A stretch of DNA of 64,000 bases from Ligilactobacillus aviarius subsp. aviarius DSM 20655 (GCF_001436315.1 NZ_AYZA01000022.1:447-64446); one strand, 5' to 3'. Counted from the first letter of the stretch, positions 1 through 9,783 are shown. Notes: generated by a model not told the origin, from the letters alone. Numbers and translations are program-made.

Positions 1-4
1 CCAC

Positions 5-87
5 GGAGGGGTAGCGAAGTCTGGCTAAACGCGGCGGACTGTAAATCCGCTCCTTCGGGTTCGGTGGTTCGAATCCACTCCCCTCCA
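5..87 (+). tRNA. tRNA-Tyr (GTA)
   Basis: A cloverleaf with acceptor stem GGAGGGG/CCCCTCC, anticodon GTA within ACTGTAAAT, a long variable arm as expected for Tyr, and the TTCGAAT T-loop. No CCA is encoded. The four bases before it may be the end of another tRNA outside the window, so this is probably the tail of a longer tRNA or rRNA-tRNA cluster. Confidence 0.95.
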
Positions 88-96
88 TTTTATGAT

Positions 97-167
97 AGGG
101 ATATAGTTTAAAGGTAGAACTACGGTCTCCAAAACCGTCGGTGTGGGTTCAATTCCTACTATCCCTG
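97..167 (+). tRNA. tRNA-Trp (CCA)
   Basis: Acceptor stem AGGGATA/TATCCCT, anticodon CCA in TCTCCAAAA and the T-loop TTCAATT. It lies nine bases after tRNA-Tyr, consistent with a single polycistronic tRNA transcript. Confidence 0.95.
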
Positions 168-181
168 CTTCTTATTTTGAT

Positions 182-258
182 GGCGATAGTGGTGAAGGTT
201 GGTTAACACACCGGTTTGTGGCACCGGCACGCGTGGGTTCGAATCCCACCTATCGCCC
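182..258 (+). tRNA. tRNA-His (GTG)
   Basis: Acceptor stem GGCGATA/TATCGCC with discriminator C, anticodon GTG in TTTGTGGCA, and T-loop TTCGAAT. The base before the acceptor stem is T, so the extra 5' G of tRNA-His is not obviously encoded. Confidence 0.94.
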
Positions 259-266
259 TTTTTTAT

Positions 267-338
267 TGGGCTATGGCCAAGCGGTAAGGCAAAGGACTTT
301 GACTCCTTTATGCGCTGGTTCGAATCCAGCTAGCCCAA
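267..338 (+). tRNA. tRNA-Gln (TTG)
   Basis: Acceptor stem TGGGCTA/TAGCCCA, anticodon TTG in CTTTGACT, T-loop TTCGAAT. It follows tRNA-His by eight bases. Confidence 0.94.
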
Positions 339-366
339 TTTCTTAAGGATTTGAATCCTTTGAGAT

Positions 367-437
<71 letters not shown>

Positions 438-479
438 TATTAATGCTAAGCAAGGCGTTAACTTTTAAAATTTAATTAT

Positions 480-564
480 GCCGGTGTGGCGGAATTGGCA
501 GACGCGCTGGACTCAAAATCCAGTGTCCGTTGAGGACGTATCGGTTCGACCCCGATCACCGGTA
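480..564 (+). tRNA. tRNA-Leu (CAA)
   Basis: Acceptor stem GCCGGTG/CACCGGT with a terminal G-U pair, anticodon CAA in ACTCAAAAT, and a long variable arm typical of Leu. It is the last gene of the tRNA array and is followed at once by a terminator. Confidence 0.94.
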
Positions 565-574
565 TCATATATAT

Positions 575-608
575 GAGAACTGTGATATGATCACGGTTCT
601 TTTTTTTG
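575..608 (+). terminator. Rho-independent terminator of tRNA cluster
   Basis: An inverted repeat AGAACTGTGAT/ATCACGGTTCT with a short loop is followed by eight T. It ends the tRNA operon. Confidence 0.88.
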
Positions 609-900
609 TATATATTAAATTGATATTAGGTAGACTTTATATGATAATCAATAAATTTGATATTAAAATTACTATAATAAATTACATATGGTTTAATTTG
701 TGAATTTATTAAGATCAAAACTTGAAGTTATTGTTATATCAATGATTAGGACACTAAAATGTTCTAGATGAAACCTTAAATTACTTTAAAGGAACTCTAG
801 ATTTTTTCTAAATTACCCAATCATCAATTAAAAATAAGTGTATAATAGAATATGTAAGGTAGTTATTTGGATATGGACAAAAGCAAAGGAGCGGTTAGAT
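609..900 (+). other. AT-rich intergenic region upstream of spx
   Basis: No gene is seen in this stretch. It probably carries the spx promoter: TATAAT at 841-846, about 55 bases before the spx start, is a good -10 box, but no convincing -35 box sits at the usual distance. A GGAG ribosome site lies just before the spx ATG. Confidence 0.45.
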
Positions 901-1299
901 ATGGTTACTTTATATACATCACCAAGTTGTACTTCATGCAGAAAAGCTCGCGCCTGGTTAAAAGAACATGATATTCCTTTTACAGAAAGAAATATTTTCT
1001 CCAATCCACTTAGCATTGATGAAATTAAACAAATTTTACAAATGACTGAGGATGGGACAGAAGAGATTATTTCCAAACGTTCAAAAGCTTATCAAGATTT
1101 GAATGTTGACATTAACGATATGCCACTTCAACAGTTATTTGAATTATTACAATCAAATCCTGGACTTTTACGGCGTCCAATTATCATGGATGATAAGCGT
1201 CTTCAAGTTGGATACAATGAAGACGAAATTCGGCGGTTCTTGCCACGGAAGGTTCGGGTTCTCGAACTTGAAAAAGCCCAAAAGATGGCCGGATTTTAA
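901..1299 (+). CDS. spx: Spx family transcriptional regulator
   Basis: Thioredoxin-fold regulator of the ArsC/Spx family that binds the RNA polymerase alpha C-terminal domain and redirects transcription under thiol stress. The 132-residue length is normal. The redox CxxC switch reads CTSC near residues 10-13, and the RPI motif is present (LLRRPIIMD). The ATG chosen follows GGAGCGG and gives the usual [10 protein letters not shown] start; an upstream ATG at 838 has no ribosome site. The Spx-degradation adaptor SpxH lies a few genes downstream and MecA immediately downstream, a conserved Firmicutes arrangement. Confidence 0.95.
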   Translation: MVTLYTSPSCTSCRKARAWLKEHDIPFTERNIFSNPLSIDEIKQILQMTEDGTEEIISKRSKAYQDLNVDINDMPLQQLFELLQSNPGLLRRPIIMDDKRLQVGYNEDEIRRFLPRKVRVLELEKAQKMAGF

Positions 1300-1328
1300 T
1301 TGCAACTGATTATTAAAATGGAATTTTA

Positions 1329-1363
1329 AAAGGTTGCCCATATAATATGGGTAGCCTTTTTTA
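1329..1363 (+). terminator. Terminator after spx
   Basis: Hairpin AGGTTGCCCAT/ATGGGTAGCCT with an AT loop is followed by a T tract, separating spx from mecA. Confidence 0.87.
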
Positions 1364-1411
1364 TTAAATATGTGCTATGATATTACGTGAATTTGAAGGG
1401 AGGTTCTCTTT

Positions 1412-2188
1412 ATGGAAATGGAGAAAATCAACGAAAATACAATGCGTGTAACCCTTGGGAAAGAGGATCTTGCCGAGCGTGGAATCTCAATCTTGGATTT
1501 GATTGGGAACCAACACGACGTTGAAGATTTTTTCTATAGTATTTTGGATGAAGTTGATACTGACCATGAGTTTCGTGATAACGGGGCAGTGACATTTCAG
1601 TTAGTTCCAAGCGGCGATGGGGTTGAGTTATTTATTACCAAAGTTGATCCGGAAGCCGCCGAGAAGATGAATTTACCTAAAGATGCAGAATTTGATGAAA
1701 ATAATAGCGTAATGCTTTCAAATTTAACTCCCGATGAATTGGACCAAATCGGATTAGACAAAGATGTAACGCGGATTTTAAAGGACCGAATGAAAGGAAA
1801 CTTTAAATCTGATTCAAAAGATCAACGAAAGACATCAATTCAACAGTCTGAAAAACCGACTACTGATCAAGCATCATCACAGCGTGAACAACCTGAAAAT
1901 TATGTCCGGGTTGTTGAATTTGAAACGCTTCAGGACTTTATCGACCTGACACGCAATGTGATCTTTAAGGCTCCATTTGGATCAGATTTATTCCGGATGG
2001 ATGATAAGTATTATTTGGTGGTTAAATTTTCTGATGAAGAGGTTACCAGCGGAACGGTTCAAGATGTATATTCAACCATGCTTGAATACGGAAAGGCACC
2101 GAAATTACCGCCAATTTATCTCGAAGAACATGGCCAAGCTGTTAAAACCCGAAATGCATACGAATGGTTTTCGTATAATTTTAGTTAA
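1412..2188 (+). CDS. mecA: Adaptor protein MecA
   Basis: MecA brings substrates such as ComK or ComX to ClpCP for degradation. The 258-residue product has the N-terminal substrate-binding domain (MEMEKINENTMRV start, then the ILDLIGNQHDVEDFFYSIL block), an acidic, Gln-rich linker around residues 125-165, and the C-terminal ClpC-binding domain. A GGGAGG ribosome site is correctly spaced from the ATG. TATGAT near 1375 is a possible -10 box. Its pairing with spx and coiA is the normal Bacilli neighbourhood. Confidence 0.95.
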   Translation: MEMEKINENTMRVTLGKEDLAERGISILDLIGNQHDVEDFFYSILDEVDTDHEFRDNGAVTFQLVPSGDGVELFITKVDPEAAEKMNLPKDAEFDENNSVMLSNLTPDELDQIGLDKDVTRILKDRMKGNFKSDSKDQRKTSIQQSEKPTTDQASSQREQPENYVRVVEFETLQDFIDLTRNVIFKAPFGSDLFRMDDKYYLVVKFSDEEVTSGTVQDVYSTMLEYGKAPKLPPIYLEEHGQAVKTRNAYEWFSYNFS

Positions 2189-2190
2189 TA

Positions 2191-2233
2191 AAAAGACACC
2201 TTATTTGCGTAATTGTAAATGAGGTGTCTTTTT
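2191..2233 (+). terminator. mecA terminator overlapping coiA ribosome site
   Basis: Stem AAAAGACACCT (2191-2201) pairs perfectly with AGGTGTCTTTT (2222-2232) around a 20-base loop and ends in T. The 3' arm contains the GAGGTG ribosome site of coiA, whose ATG follows directly, so folding would both end mecA transcripts and hide the coiA start. Confidence 0.82.
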
Positions 2234-3142
2234 ATGTTTTATGCGTTAAATTCTCAAAATCAATTGGTTCACGCTTCTACAGCTGATTTATTGAAGAAAT
2301 ACTATTGTCCGGTATGTTATCAGCCAGTCAAGCTGCGAACCGGTAAGTTAAATTCTGCCCATTTCGCGCATCAACATTCAACTTTTTCAAATCAGCATTA
2401 TGATACAAACGTTCATCAGGCCGGAAAACGGTTGTTAATGAAATGGGGGAATGAGTTAGGATATGATGTACAGTCAGAAGTATCCTTTAAAGCAATCCAA
2501 CGGCGAGCAGATGTAATTCTTAAACTTCCGAAATCCCAAGTTGTTATCGAGTACCAATGTTCACCAATTTCAGCAACTGAACTGACGAAGCGGAGTCGAG
2601 CGTATGCGCAGACAGGGTTACAGTGTATTTGGCTTGTTGGAAAACGTTATTGCCTTCATGGCAGAATCTCACAGCATAACGCTCAATTTTTCAGGTACCA
2701 TCCGAATATTGGTTTTTATTTTGTTTATTTGAATGCCGAAATGCAACGGCTAGAGCTTTATTATCAGATTCAACAAGCAGCGTTTTTGCGGCCCAAATAT
2801 CGAATTAAGTTTTTAGCAAATCTAAAAGAATTAATTCAATTTATTCACCATGCAAAAGAAAACCATTTAAACAAAATTTCGGTTAAAATGCGGATGCACC
2901 AAATTCGAAATTTTAATCGAGCAGAGGCATACTCAACGGGAATGACCCGCATGCTGCAGGTTCAATGTTATTTGAACCATCTTGAATTTCGTCAAGAAGT
3001 TTTACGAAATCTTTCGTCGTCCTTTGACTACCCAATTTATCGCTATTCAAAGGTATATTTTCAAATTGCGGTTCAATTGGGAATTAATTCTAAAAAATTG
3101 CTTTATCAAATGCCATTTATTAATTATCATAATTTTATTTAA
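2234..3142 (+). CDS. coiA: Competence protein CoiA
   Basis: CoiA-like nuclease-fold protein needed for late steps of DNA uptake and recombination in competent Firmicutes. The N-terminus has a Cys pair (YYCPVCYQPV) and an HFAH block, followed by the nuclease-like core with EYQCSPIS near residue 110. At 302 residues it is on the short side but complete. The chosen ATG follows GAGGTG; a start further upstream would lie inside the mecA terminator. Its position next to mecA links it to the competence regulon. Confidence 0.9.
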   Translation: MFYALNSQNQLVHASTADLLKKYYCPVCYQPVKLRTGKLNSAHFAHQHSTFSNQHYDTNVHQAGKRLLMKWGNELGYDVQSEVSFKAIQRRADVILKLPKSQVVIEYQCSPISATELTKRSRAYAQTGLQCIWLVGKRYCLHGRISQHNAQFFRYHPNIGFYFVYLNAEMQRLELYYQIQQAAFLRPKYRIKFLANLKELIQFIHHAKENHLNKISVKMRMHQIRNFNRAEAYSTGMTRMLQVQCYLNHLEFRQEVLRNLSSSFDYPIYRYSKVYFQIAVQLGINSKKLLYQMPFINYHNFI

Positions 3143-3179
3143 GAAAATTTACTGGTAAAATGATTTTGAGGTGAAGATG

Positions 3180-4988
3180 ATGACAGAGATAAAAAAGGTT
3201 CCTGCACGTTCAGAAGTTCCTGAAAAATTAACGTGGGATTTGGACCGGGTTTACCAATCAATTGAAGACTGGAAAACGGATCAACGAAAATTAGAAAACA
3301 AATTAGATGAATTCAAACATGCAAAAGATCAATTGGAAATAAATGCGGATAAATTTCTAGAGGTAATTGAACAGTACCTTGGAATTATGCGGATTTATGA
3401 AAAACTTGCGGTCTTTGCATCGATGAAAAATGATCAAGATACGACCAATTCGCAGTATCAAGAACTGCAAGGAATGGCAGATAATTTAGGAACGCAAGTC
3501 AGTGAAGCAGTTGCGTGGTTCCAACCAACACTTGTTCATCTTGATGATCAAGTCGTTCAGGATTATTTTCACCAGAATTCAAAGCTCGAACCGTACCGGC
3601 ATTTTATTACTGAATTGCGTTCACAGCGCGAGCATTTGTTAAGTAATGCGCAAGAAGAGTTATTGGCTGCAGCGGGGAACATTTTTGGAGCTCCCGAAAA
3701 AACATTTGAAATGTTAAGTGATGCAGATCTAAAGTTCCCGGTTGTTGAAGGGGAAAATGGGCAAAAAGTTGAGCTTTCAGAAGGAACATACAGTAAATTA
3801 CTCGAATCGGCTGATCAAAAGGTTCGCCAAGGGGCATTTAAGGCGTTATATCAAACATATGGGGCATTTAAAAATACATTTGCAACAACATTAACTTCAC
3901 AGGTTCAAGTGCAAAATTATCAAGCAAAGGTTCGCCACTATGCTTCTGCCAAGGATGCAGCGTTAAGCGAAAACCACATTCCGGATAAAGTATATGATGT
4001 TTTAATTGACGAAGTTCACCGTAATTTACCATTGTTACACCGTTATGTTAAATTGCGCGGCGAAGTTTTAAATTTGGATAAGGTTCATATGTACGACCTG
4101 TACACGCCAATTGTGAAGGAAAGCAATTTATCGTTTACATATCCTGAAGCTCAAGCCAAAGCACTTGAGGCCCTTCAAGCTTATGGTGACGATTATCTTC
4201 AACATGTCCAAGAAGCCTTTGATAATCGTTGGATCGATGTTGTTGAAAATAAAGGCAAACGAACGGGGGCATATTCTTCGGGCGGATATGATACTGATCC
4301 ATATATCCTGTTAAATTGGCAAGATGGATTGGAAGATCTGTATACGCTGGTTCATGAAATGGGACACAGTATGCACAGCTATTATACGACGCATACCCAA
4401 CCATATGTATACGGCGATTATCCAATCTTTGTTGCGGAAATTGCATCAACTACGAATGAAAACTTACTTACGGATTACTTATTGAAGACGGAAAAGGATC
4501 CCCAAGTTCGGGCATTCGTTTTAAACCATTATTTAGATGGCTTTAAAGGAACAATTTTTAGACAAACTCAATTTGCAGAGTTTGAACAGTGGATCCATGA
4601 ACAGGATGCCAGCGGGAAGTCATTGACGGCGGATTCAATTTCGAAATTTTATGGTGACTTGAATAAGCAATACTATGGCCCGGCAATTTATAATGATGAT
4701 GAAATTGCGATGGAATGGATGCGGATCCCGCATTTTTACTACGACTTTTATGTATATCAATATGCAACCGGTTTTGCAGCTGCAACGACGTTATCGCAAC
4801 GAATTGAAGATGACGATCCGACGCATACCGAAGCATATTTAAACTTCTTAAAGTCTGGGAGTTCAGCATATCCAATTGAAACGATGCAAAAGGCGGGCGT
4901 TGATATGACGCAACGCGCATATTTAGAAAAGGCATTTAAGGTTTTTGAAGAACGGTTAAATGAACTTGAAAAATTGATTGTGAAGTAA
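3180..4988 (+). CDS. pepF: Oligoendopeptidase F (M3B)
   Basis: Cytoplasmic zinc metallopeptidase that cleaves medium-length peptides. The 602-residue protein has the N-terminal helical PepF domain and the catalytic zinc motif HEMGH in LVHEMGHSMHSYY near residue 390. The ATG at 3180 (ATG 3177 is equally possible) is placed by the GAGGTGA ribosome site; the GTG at 3171 overlaps that site. It follows coiA by 37 bases, the conserved coiA-pepF order. Confidence 0.95.
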   Translation: MTEIKKVPARSEVPEKLTWDLDRVYQSIEDWKTDQRKLENKLDEFKHAKDQLEINADKFLEVIEQYLGIMRIYEKLAVFASMKNDQDTTNSQYQELQGMADNLGTQVSEAVAWFQPTLVHLDDQVVQDYFHQNSKLEPYRHFITELRSQREHLLSNAQEELLAAAGNIFGAPEKTFEMLSDADLKFPVVEGENGQKVELSEGTYSKLLESADQKVRQGAFKALYQTYGAFKNTFATTLTSQVQVQNYQAKVRHYASAKDAALSENHIPDKVYDVLIDEVHRNLPLLHRYVKLRGEVLNLDKVHMYDLYTPIVKESNLSFTYPEAQAKALEALQAYGDDYLQHVQEAFDNRWIDVVENKGKRTGAYSSGGYDTDPYILLNWQDGLEDLYTLVHEMGHSMHSYYTTHTQPYVYGDYPIFVAEIASTTNENLLTDYLLKTEKDPQVRAFVLNHYLDGFKGTIFRQTQFAEFEQWIHEQDASGKSLTADSISKFYGDLNKQYYGPAIYNDDEIAMEWMRIPHFYYDFYVYQYATGFAAATTLSQRIEDDDPTHTEAYLNFLKSGSSAYPIETMQKAGVDMTQRAYLEKAFKVFEERLNELEKLIVK

Positions 4989-4989
4989 C

Positions 4990-5021
4990 AAAAACGGAGA
5001 CGTTAAAGCGCCTCCGTTTTA
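4990..5021. terminator. Bidirectional terminator pepF/spxH
   Basis: AAAACGGAGACG/CGCCTCCGTTTT hairpin flanked by A and T tracts, placed between convergent pepF and spxH, so it can serve both strands. Confidence 0.85.
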
Positions 5022-5651
5022 TTTAACTGGTTTTTGTGATTTGCTTAATTTTGCAGAATGTAAATACTGAGTATGGTTATTTGGACACAAGACCGAATCT
5101 TGCGGATGCAAAATAAACTTTTGTAAAATATCAAATGATTCTTGCGGGTTCAGTGAAAATGCATAATCAGGGAAGTCGGTGTTGGTTACAACAACTTCCG
5201 GATAAGTCGTGATTTGCATTTCAGCTGCAATCCGCTGATCTTTTTTAAAGGTTTTGACTGCCAGATCAGATTGCCGGTCTTCTTTAAAGAGTTCCCAATC
5301 AAGGTGACTCTTTAAAGCAACCTTTTCGACCATTTCGTCAGTGTATTTAAAATTGTTTCTTAATGTACATTCTTGAACGTTGAGTAAGAAATTCCGTCCC
5401 CGTTTCTGGCCTTGAAAAAGAGCGGCTTCATAATCAAGCGATGCCTTATAAAGGGTATCAACAACTTGATGTTCAATTGAACTTGAAACGCCCACGTGCT
5501 GCATCGCAAATGAAACGGTACTCAACGTTAAAAGGGGGAGAACCCGAAATCGAATTTTATTTTGAGCTTGCGCAAGCAATTTAATAATTTTCTTTTCAGT
5601 CTGATAGCAAGTTTCACTAATCGGATTAATAAATAGATATACCTCTAACAT
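5019..5651 (-). CDS. spxH: SpxH/YjbH-type DsbA-family ClpXP adaptor
   Basis: Thioredoxin/DsbA-like protein of the YjbH group, which delivers Spx to ClpXP. It starts MLEVYLFINPISETC, matching the N-terminal strand and first Cys of the family; the usual CxxC is reduced to a single Cys at about residue 15. It ends with a TTYPEVVV cis-Pro-like segment near residue 155. GGAGG precedes the ATG. Its location near spx and relQ matches the yjbH-yjbM neighbourhood of Bacilli. Confidence 0.85.
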   Translation of the reverse strand: MLEVYLFINPISETCYQTEKKIIKLLAQAQNKIRFRVLPLLTLSTVSFAMQHVGVSSSIEHQVVDTLYKASLDYEAALFQGQKRGRNFLLNVQECTLRNNFKYTDEMVEKVALKSHLDWELFKEDRQSDLAVKTFKKDQRIAAEMQITTYPEVVVTNTDFPDYAFSLNPQESFDILQKFILHPQDSVLCPNNHTQYLHSAKLSKSQKPVK

Positions 5652-5786
5652 ATTTATTTTTCCTCCCTGCTCGATTTATCCATTCCTTACTTTAAATAAA
5701 ACAAAGCCGTTTTGCAATTAATATGTTTTCACCAACCAATGGTAACGTATGGTAGAATAACAACAGATAAAGTTTCGGGGAGCGAA

Positions 5787-6425
5787 ATGATGGATCGTTG
5801 GGATGATTTTTTAGCACCATATGCTCAAGCAGTTGATGAGCTTAAGCTTAAATTGAATAGTTTAAAAAAACAAATGAGCTATAACAACCATGGCCCGATT
5901 GAATTTGTAACGGGCCGGGTAAAAACGAAGGAAAGCATTCTTGAGAAGATGCAGCGGCGGCACATCACCGCTGAAAACCTTGCAGTTGATATGGAAGACA
6001 TTGCAGCTGTTCGAATTATGTGCGAGTTTGTCGACGACATCTACGCCATTGTAGGGATTCTTCGCAAACGCCATGATATGGATATTATTGAAGAGCGGGA
6101 CTATATTGCCCATAAGAAACCGAGCGGCTACCGTTCATACCATATTATTATCCGTTACCCGGTCGAACTCGTTACGGGGACAAAGTACATTAAAGCTGAA
6201 ATTCAAATTCGAACGTTGGCAATGAATTTTTGGGCGACAATTGAGCACTCGTTAAATTACAAGTATCAGGGAGAATTTCCACCTGAAATTGCTGAACGGT
6301 TACGGAAGACAGCGGAGGCCGCCTTTTTGCTTGATACGGAAATGTCAAATATCCATGATGATATTAAAGAGGCTGAACGACTATTTGCACAGCGAAAACG
6401 GAATGACGAAGAGGATAAAAAATGA
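5787..6425 (+). CDS. relQ: GTP pyrophosphokinase RelQ (small alarmone synthetase)
   Basis: Single-domain (p)ppGpp synthetase of about 210 residues with no hydrolase domain. The RelA/SpoT synthetase signature is present ([17 protein letters not shown] and [17 protein letters not shown]). The ATG chosen follows GGGGAGCG; an earlier in-frame ATG at 5712 would add 25 residues unlike the family. It overlaps nadK by four bases (ATGA), giving translational coupling. Confidence 0.94.
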   Translation: MMDRWDDFLAPYAQAVDELKLKLNSLKKQMSYNNHGPIEFVTGRVKTKESILEKMQRRHITAENLAVDMEDIAAVRIMCEFVDDIYAIVGILRKRHDMDIIEERDYIAHKKPSGYRSYHIIIRYPVELVTGTKYIKAEIQIRTLAMNFWATIEHSLNYKYQGEFPPEIAERLRKTAEAAFLLDTEMSNIHDDIKEAERLFAQRKRNDEEDKK

Positions 6426-7228
6426 AGATTGGAATTTTTGCAAATGACACTCCGCAAACGGAGCAGATCAAAAATCAGCTTGAACAAAAATTAAGTGATC
6501 GTCATATTACGATCGATAATGCCAATCCTGATATTGTGATCACGATTGGTGGCGATGGGACGTTGCTTTCAGCATTTCATCATTATCAGGAACAGCTTGA
6601 AACGATTCGCTTTTTAGGGGTGCATACTGGTCATTTAGGATTTTATACTGACTGGCGGGCGGGTGAGCTTGACGACCTTGTAATCAGTCTTCAATCAGAC
6701 AATGGGCAGGCGGTCAGTTATCCACTTCTTGATATTTCGGTTACCTATCATGATGAAAATCAGGCGCGGCATTACTTAGCCCTAAATGAGGCAACCCTCA
6801 AGCGGATTGGAATGACAATGGGAGCTGATGTTTACATTGGCGGTGAATTGTTTGAACGTTTTCGGGGCGATGGCCTATGTGTGTCAACCCCGACCGGTTC
6901 GACGGCCTATAATAAATCGCTTGGCGGAGCGGTGATCCATCCGAGTTTAGATGTGATTCAATTAACAGAAATTGGGTCGCTAAATAATTTAGTATACCGG
7001 ACGATCAGTTCGCCAATGATCGTTCCGGTAAATGACTGGATCACGATCGTCCCTAATCAGGCGAGCGACTTTTTTATGACAGTTGACCAGGAAAATATTT
7101 ATGGGAAACAAATTGAACAGATCATGTTTAAGGTCTCGAAACGTAAAATTCGGTTTGCGAAGTACCGGCACACTGAATTTTGGCGGCGGGTCCAAGCAGC
7201 ATTTATTGGTGATTTAAATGAGAATTAG
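6422..7228 (+). CDS. nadK: NAD kinase
   Basis: Phosphorylates NAD to NADP. The 268-residue protein has the GGDGT nucleotide motif near residue 40, the LNEATLKR segment, and the Gly-rich [11 protein letters not shown] loop. It overlaps relQ upstream and the pseudouridine synthase downstream, forming the conserved relQ-nadK-rluD operon. Confidence 0.96.
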   Translation: MKIGIFANDTPQTEQIKNQLEQKLSDRHITIDNANPDIVITIGGDGTLLSAFHHYQEQLETIRFLGVHTGHLGFYTDWRAGELDDLVISLQSDNGQAVSYPLLDISVTYHDENQARHYLALNEATLKRIGMTMGADVYIGGELFERFRGDGLCVSTPTGSTAYNKSLGGAVIHPSLDVIQLTEIGSLNNLVYRTISSPMIVPVNDWITIVPNQASDFFMTVDQENIYGKQIEQIMFKVSKRKIRFAKYRHTEFWRRVQAAFIGDLNEN

Positions 7229-8132
7229 TTGGCAGTATACGGGAAATGCACCGATTAAACTGAAGACGTTTATTCGTAATCAGGGAATTTCCCGGCACTT
7301 AATGGCAAAAGTCCGGGGCGACGGTGGCAAAGTGCTGATCGATGGCGTTGAAAATCGGCGAATTGATAAAATTGACCCGCAAACAATTTTAACGATCGAC
7401 TTTCCGCCAGAAGAGAACCGAAAAAATGATTTAATTCCATCGTACGTTCCGTTAAAGATTCTGTATGAGGATCGCGATTTTTTGATTATTGATAAGCCGG
7501 ATCATGTTAACTCGATTCCGTCCGTACCTCAACGAAAGGATTCATTGGTGAACCGGGTCGATGGTTATTATCATCTTCGCGGATATGATGATTTGATTCC
7601 CCACATTGTGACCCGGCTTGATCGTGATACATCGGGGGTGGCGTTGTTTGCGAAACACCGGTATGCCCACGCACTGCTTTCGCGGCAAATGGAGCAGCAT
7701 GCAATCAAAAAGACTTATTTAGCGCTTTTAAGCGGTAATTTAAAGGAAGACCATCTAGTGATCGATCGCCAGATTGGCCGTGTTCCGGGAAGCCTGATTG
7801 AACGGCAGGTAGTTTCAAGCGGCGGGCAAGAAGCACAGACTGAATTATGGGTCAAAAAACGGTTTCCGGACTGTACGGTCTGTGATGTACGGTTGCATAC
7901 GGGACGAACCCACCAAATTCGGGTCCACTGTAAGTCGATTGGCTATCCATTAGTGGCGGATACGTTATATGGCGGCCAAATTCAGTTGCCACTGCAGCGA
8001 CAAGGACTACATTGTCGTAAAATTGAATTTTATCATCCATTCAAAAAGCAAATGATGACGTTTGAAAGTCCGCTTCCGCAGGATATGAAAAAGTATTTAG
8101 AGCTTGAAGAGCATAAAAAAACTGGACGTTAA
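7218..8132 (+). CDS. RluA/RluD-family pseudouridine synthase
   Basis: Converts uridine to pseudouridine in large-subunit rRNA or tRNA. The catalytic Asp lies in RLDRDTSGV near residue 137, and RTHQIRVH is the C-terminal signature. The ATG lies inside the end of nadK, so expression is coupled. This family member is YjbO-like in Bacillus; its exact target cannot be read from sequence. Confidence 0.92.
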   Translation: MRISWQYTGNAPIKLKTFIRNQGISRHLMAKVRGDGGKVLIDGVENRRIDKIDPQTILTIDFPPEENRKNDLIPSYVPLKILYEDRDFLIIDKPDHVNSIPSVPQRKDSLVNRVDGYYHLRGYDDLIPHIVTRLDRDTSGVALFAKHRYAHALLSRQMEQHAIKKTYLALLSGNLKEDHLVIDRQIGRVPGSLIERQVVSSGGQEAQTELWVKKRFPDCTVCDVRLHTGRTHQIRVHCKSIGYPLVADTLYGGQIQLPLQRQGLHCRKIEFYHPFKKQMMTFESPLPQDMKKYLELEEHKKTGR

Positions 8133-8147
8133 GTCCAGCTTTTTTAT
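8114..8147. terminator. Terminator of relQ operon, bidirectional
   Basis: A CTGGAC/GTCCAG stem flanked by A and T runs lies between the convergent pseudouridine synthase and the CutC-like gene. Confidence 0.85.
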
Positions 8148-8740
8148 TCAACTAAGAGTAAGTGAAGGTCAAACTGTTCACACAGCTTAGTTAATTGCTT
8201 TTCATCATTTCCGGTCAGAACAAATTGAACGGCCCCTTGATTATAGTTGATCAACGTTTGAAGATTTTCTTTAAATGCTGATGAATCTGGTTGAGCAGCA
8301 ATCATGATCCGATCAATTCCATGTTCGTTTGCAAAATCAATGGCCTTCTTTTGACCAGCTAAGGTTAATTCATCAAAAGCGTGGTTTAAGGTGATTTGCA
8401 TTCCGCCCGCCGCGCCGATCAGTTGTTCCATTGAATCTTCATCGAGCTGATTGTCTTCGGTAATTGCGCCAATCGCAACGCTGTCAACGCCTAATGCTTG
8501 CGCTTCAAAAACATCGGCTTCCATTACTTTGATTTCGATGTCGCTGTATGAATACTTGCCTGTACGTGGCCGAATCAACGTTTCAATTGAAATTTTCTGA
8601 TTGTCATGCAAATAGCGAACCGTTTCGGCAATCATGCCTTTGCTGGCAGTTGTTTGTTGGTTTTGAAGTTCAATTTTTTGAAAATCAGTAAGGGTTGAAA
8701 GTTCATGAATTGTTTGAACTGCCTTTTGTTTAATAATCAT
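8144..8740 (-). CDS. CutC-like (copper homeostasis family) protein
   Basis: TIM-barrel protein of the CutC family. The sequence shows IRPRTGKYSYSDIE, a following MEADVFEAQALGVDSVAIG block and LNHAFDE where the family has an FHRAFD-type motif. At 198 residues it is shorter than typical CutC and lacks the usual C-terminal glycine-rich barrel segment. The role in copper handling is debated even for full-length members, so the function is uncertain. Confidence 0.72.
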   Translation of the reverse strand: MIIKQKAVQTIHELSTLTDFQKIELQNQQTTASKGMIAETVRYLHDNQKISIETLIRPRTGKYSYSDIEIKVMEADVFEAQALGVDSVAIGAITEDNQLDEDSMEQLIGAAGGMQITLNHAFDELTLAGQKKAIDFANEHGIDRIMIAAQPDSSAFKENLQTLINYNQGAVQFVLTGNDEKQLTKLCEQFDLHLLLVE

Positions 8741-8760
8741 TTAAAATTCCTTTCTTTAGT

Positions 8761-9783
8761 TTATTTTTTGAAGCAAACACAGACCCCTTCAGGAAGAGGA
8801 ATATTTTGCTGGATGCAGTCTAGTTTACCATTTTTTGGATCCCGTTTAAATAAGGTTACGTTGTTGGTATTTTGGTTAGCCACAACGAGAAACCGGTTTG
8901 TTTTGTCTAACGCAAAATCGCGCGGAAAACTGCCTTCGGTTGAAGTCCAGTCAATCAATGCTAACGTATGGTCGGAGTTGACTTGATAAATTGCAAGCGA
9001 GTCATGTCCCCGGTTTGAAACGTAAACAAATTGATGGTCATCCGTGATGCGGATTGCGGCGGCTCCGTTATGGGCGGTAAAGTCATCGGGAATCGTTGAT
9101 AAAATTTGCCGAATTTCAAAGTGACCATCATGCGGATCATATTGAAGGACGGCAACTTGACTACTGAGTTCAGCGGCTAAATAGGCGGTGTTTTGATCGG
9201 CAAAAACAAGGTGCCGGGGACCAAAACCAGCCTCAAAATTCAAGCAGGCATCTTCAGTTGCTTTTCCGGTTGAACTAATGGTATAAGTTGTTAACGTATC
9301 ATTCCCGAGGTCAACCACGGCGAGCCGTCCATCTGGCGTAAGGTCGGCAAAGTGGACGTGCGCGTCATCCTGTTCGGGACGGGGACCGTTTCCATGATGA
9401 ATGATCTGATCGGTAAGCGTTAAGGTTAGATCATCGTTTAAATGATAAATTTCAACGGTTCCCCGGTGGTAGTATGCTGCAAAAACGAGTTGCCGGGATC
9501 GATCATAGCCAATGTAACATGGACTGGAGCCAGTTGTAAGTTGGTCATCAAGTAAGTCAAATGATTGGTCAGCCAGGTTATAGTTGGCGATTCCGCCAAG
9601 GGGGCCTTCAACCGCAACGGCAAGTAACGAGTTGCGGTCAGTTAGTCTTAAGTAAGTGGGATTGCCCACCGTAATGATTGGTTGCGGTTGACTTAAACGC
9701 CCGGCATCGCAATCAAGTTGAGCCTGATAAATTCCCCGACTGGTTTGTTTAGTATATGTTCCGAAATAAATTTGTTGTTTCAT
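8761..9783 (-). CDS. Lactonase family beta-propeller (6-phosphogluconolactonase-like)
   Basis: Seven-bladed beta-propeller of the YkgB/Pgl lactonase family, likely hydrolysing 6-phosphogluconolactone in the oxidative pentose phosphate path, the step after Zwf encoded further on. It starts MKQQIYFGTYT, the family start, and repeats blade motifs such as FGPRHLVF and AHNGAAAIRITDDHQFVYVS. The ATG at 9783 follows a GGGAAG ribosome site; a GTG three codons earlier is less likely. A 20-base gap separates it from the CutC-like gene downstream, so the two may be co-transcribed. Confidence 0.88.
   Translation of the reverse strand: MKQQIYFGTYTKQTSRGIYQAQLDCDAGRLSQPQPIITVGNPTYLRLTDRNSLLAVAVEGPLGGIANYNLADQSFDLLDDQLTTGSSPCYIGYDRSRQLVFAAYYHRGTVEIYHLNDDLTLTLTDQIIHHGNGPRPEQDDAHVHFADLTPDGRLAVVDLGNDTLTTYTISSTGKATEDACLNFEAGFGPRHLVFADQNTAYLAAELSSQVAVLQYDPHDGHFEIRQILSTIPDDFTAHNGAAAIRITDDHQFVYVSNRGHDSLAIYQVNSDHTLALIDWTSTEGSFPRDFALDKTNRFLVVANQNTNNVTLFKRDPKNGKLDCIQQNIPLPEGVCVCFKK

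Noticed and set aside
838-900. Longer Spx starting at an upstream ATG
   Set aside because: The added 21 residues are not in the family and the -10 box overlaps; the ATG at 901 has the ribosome site.
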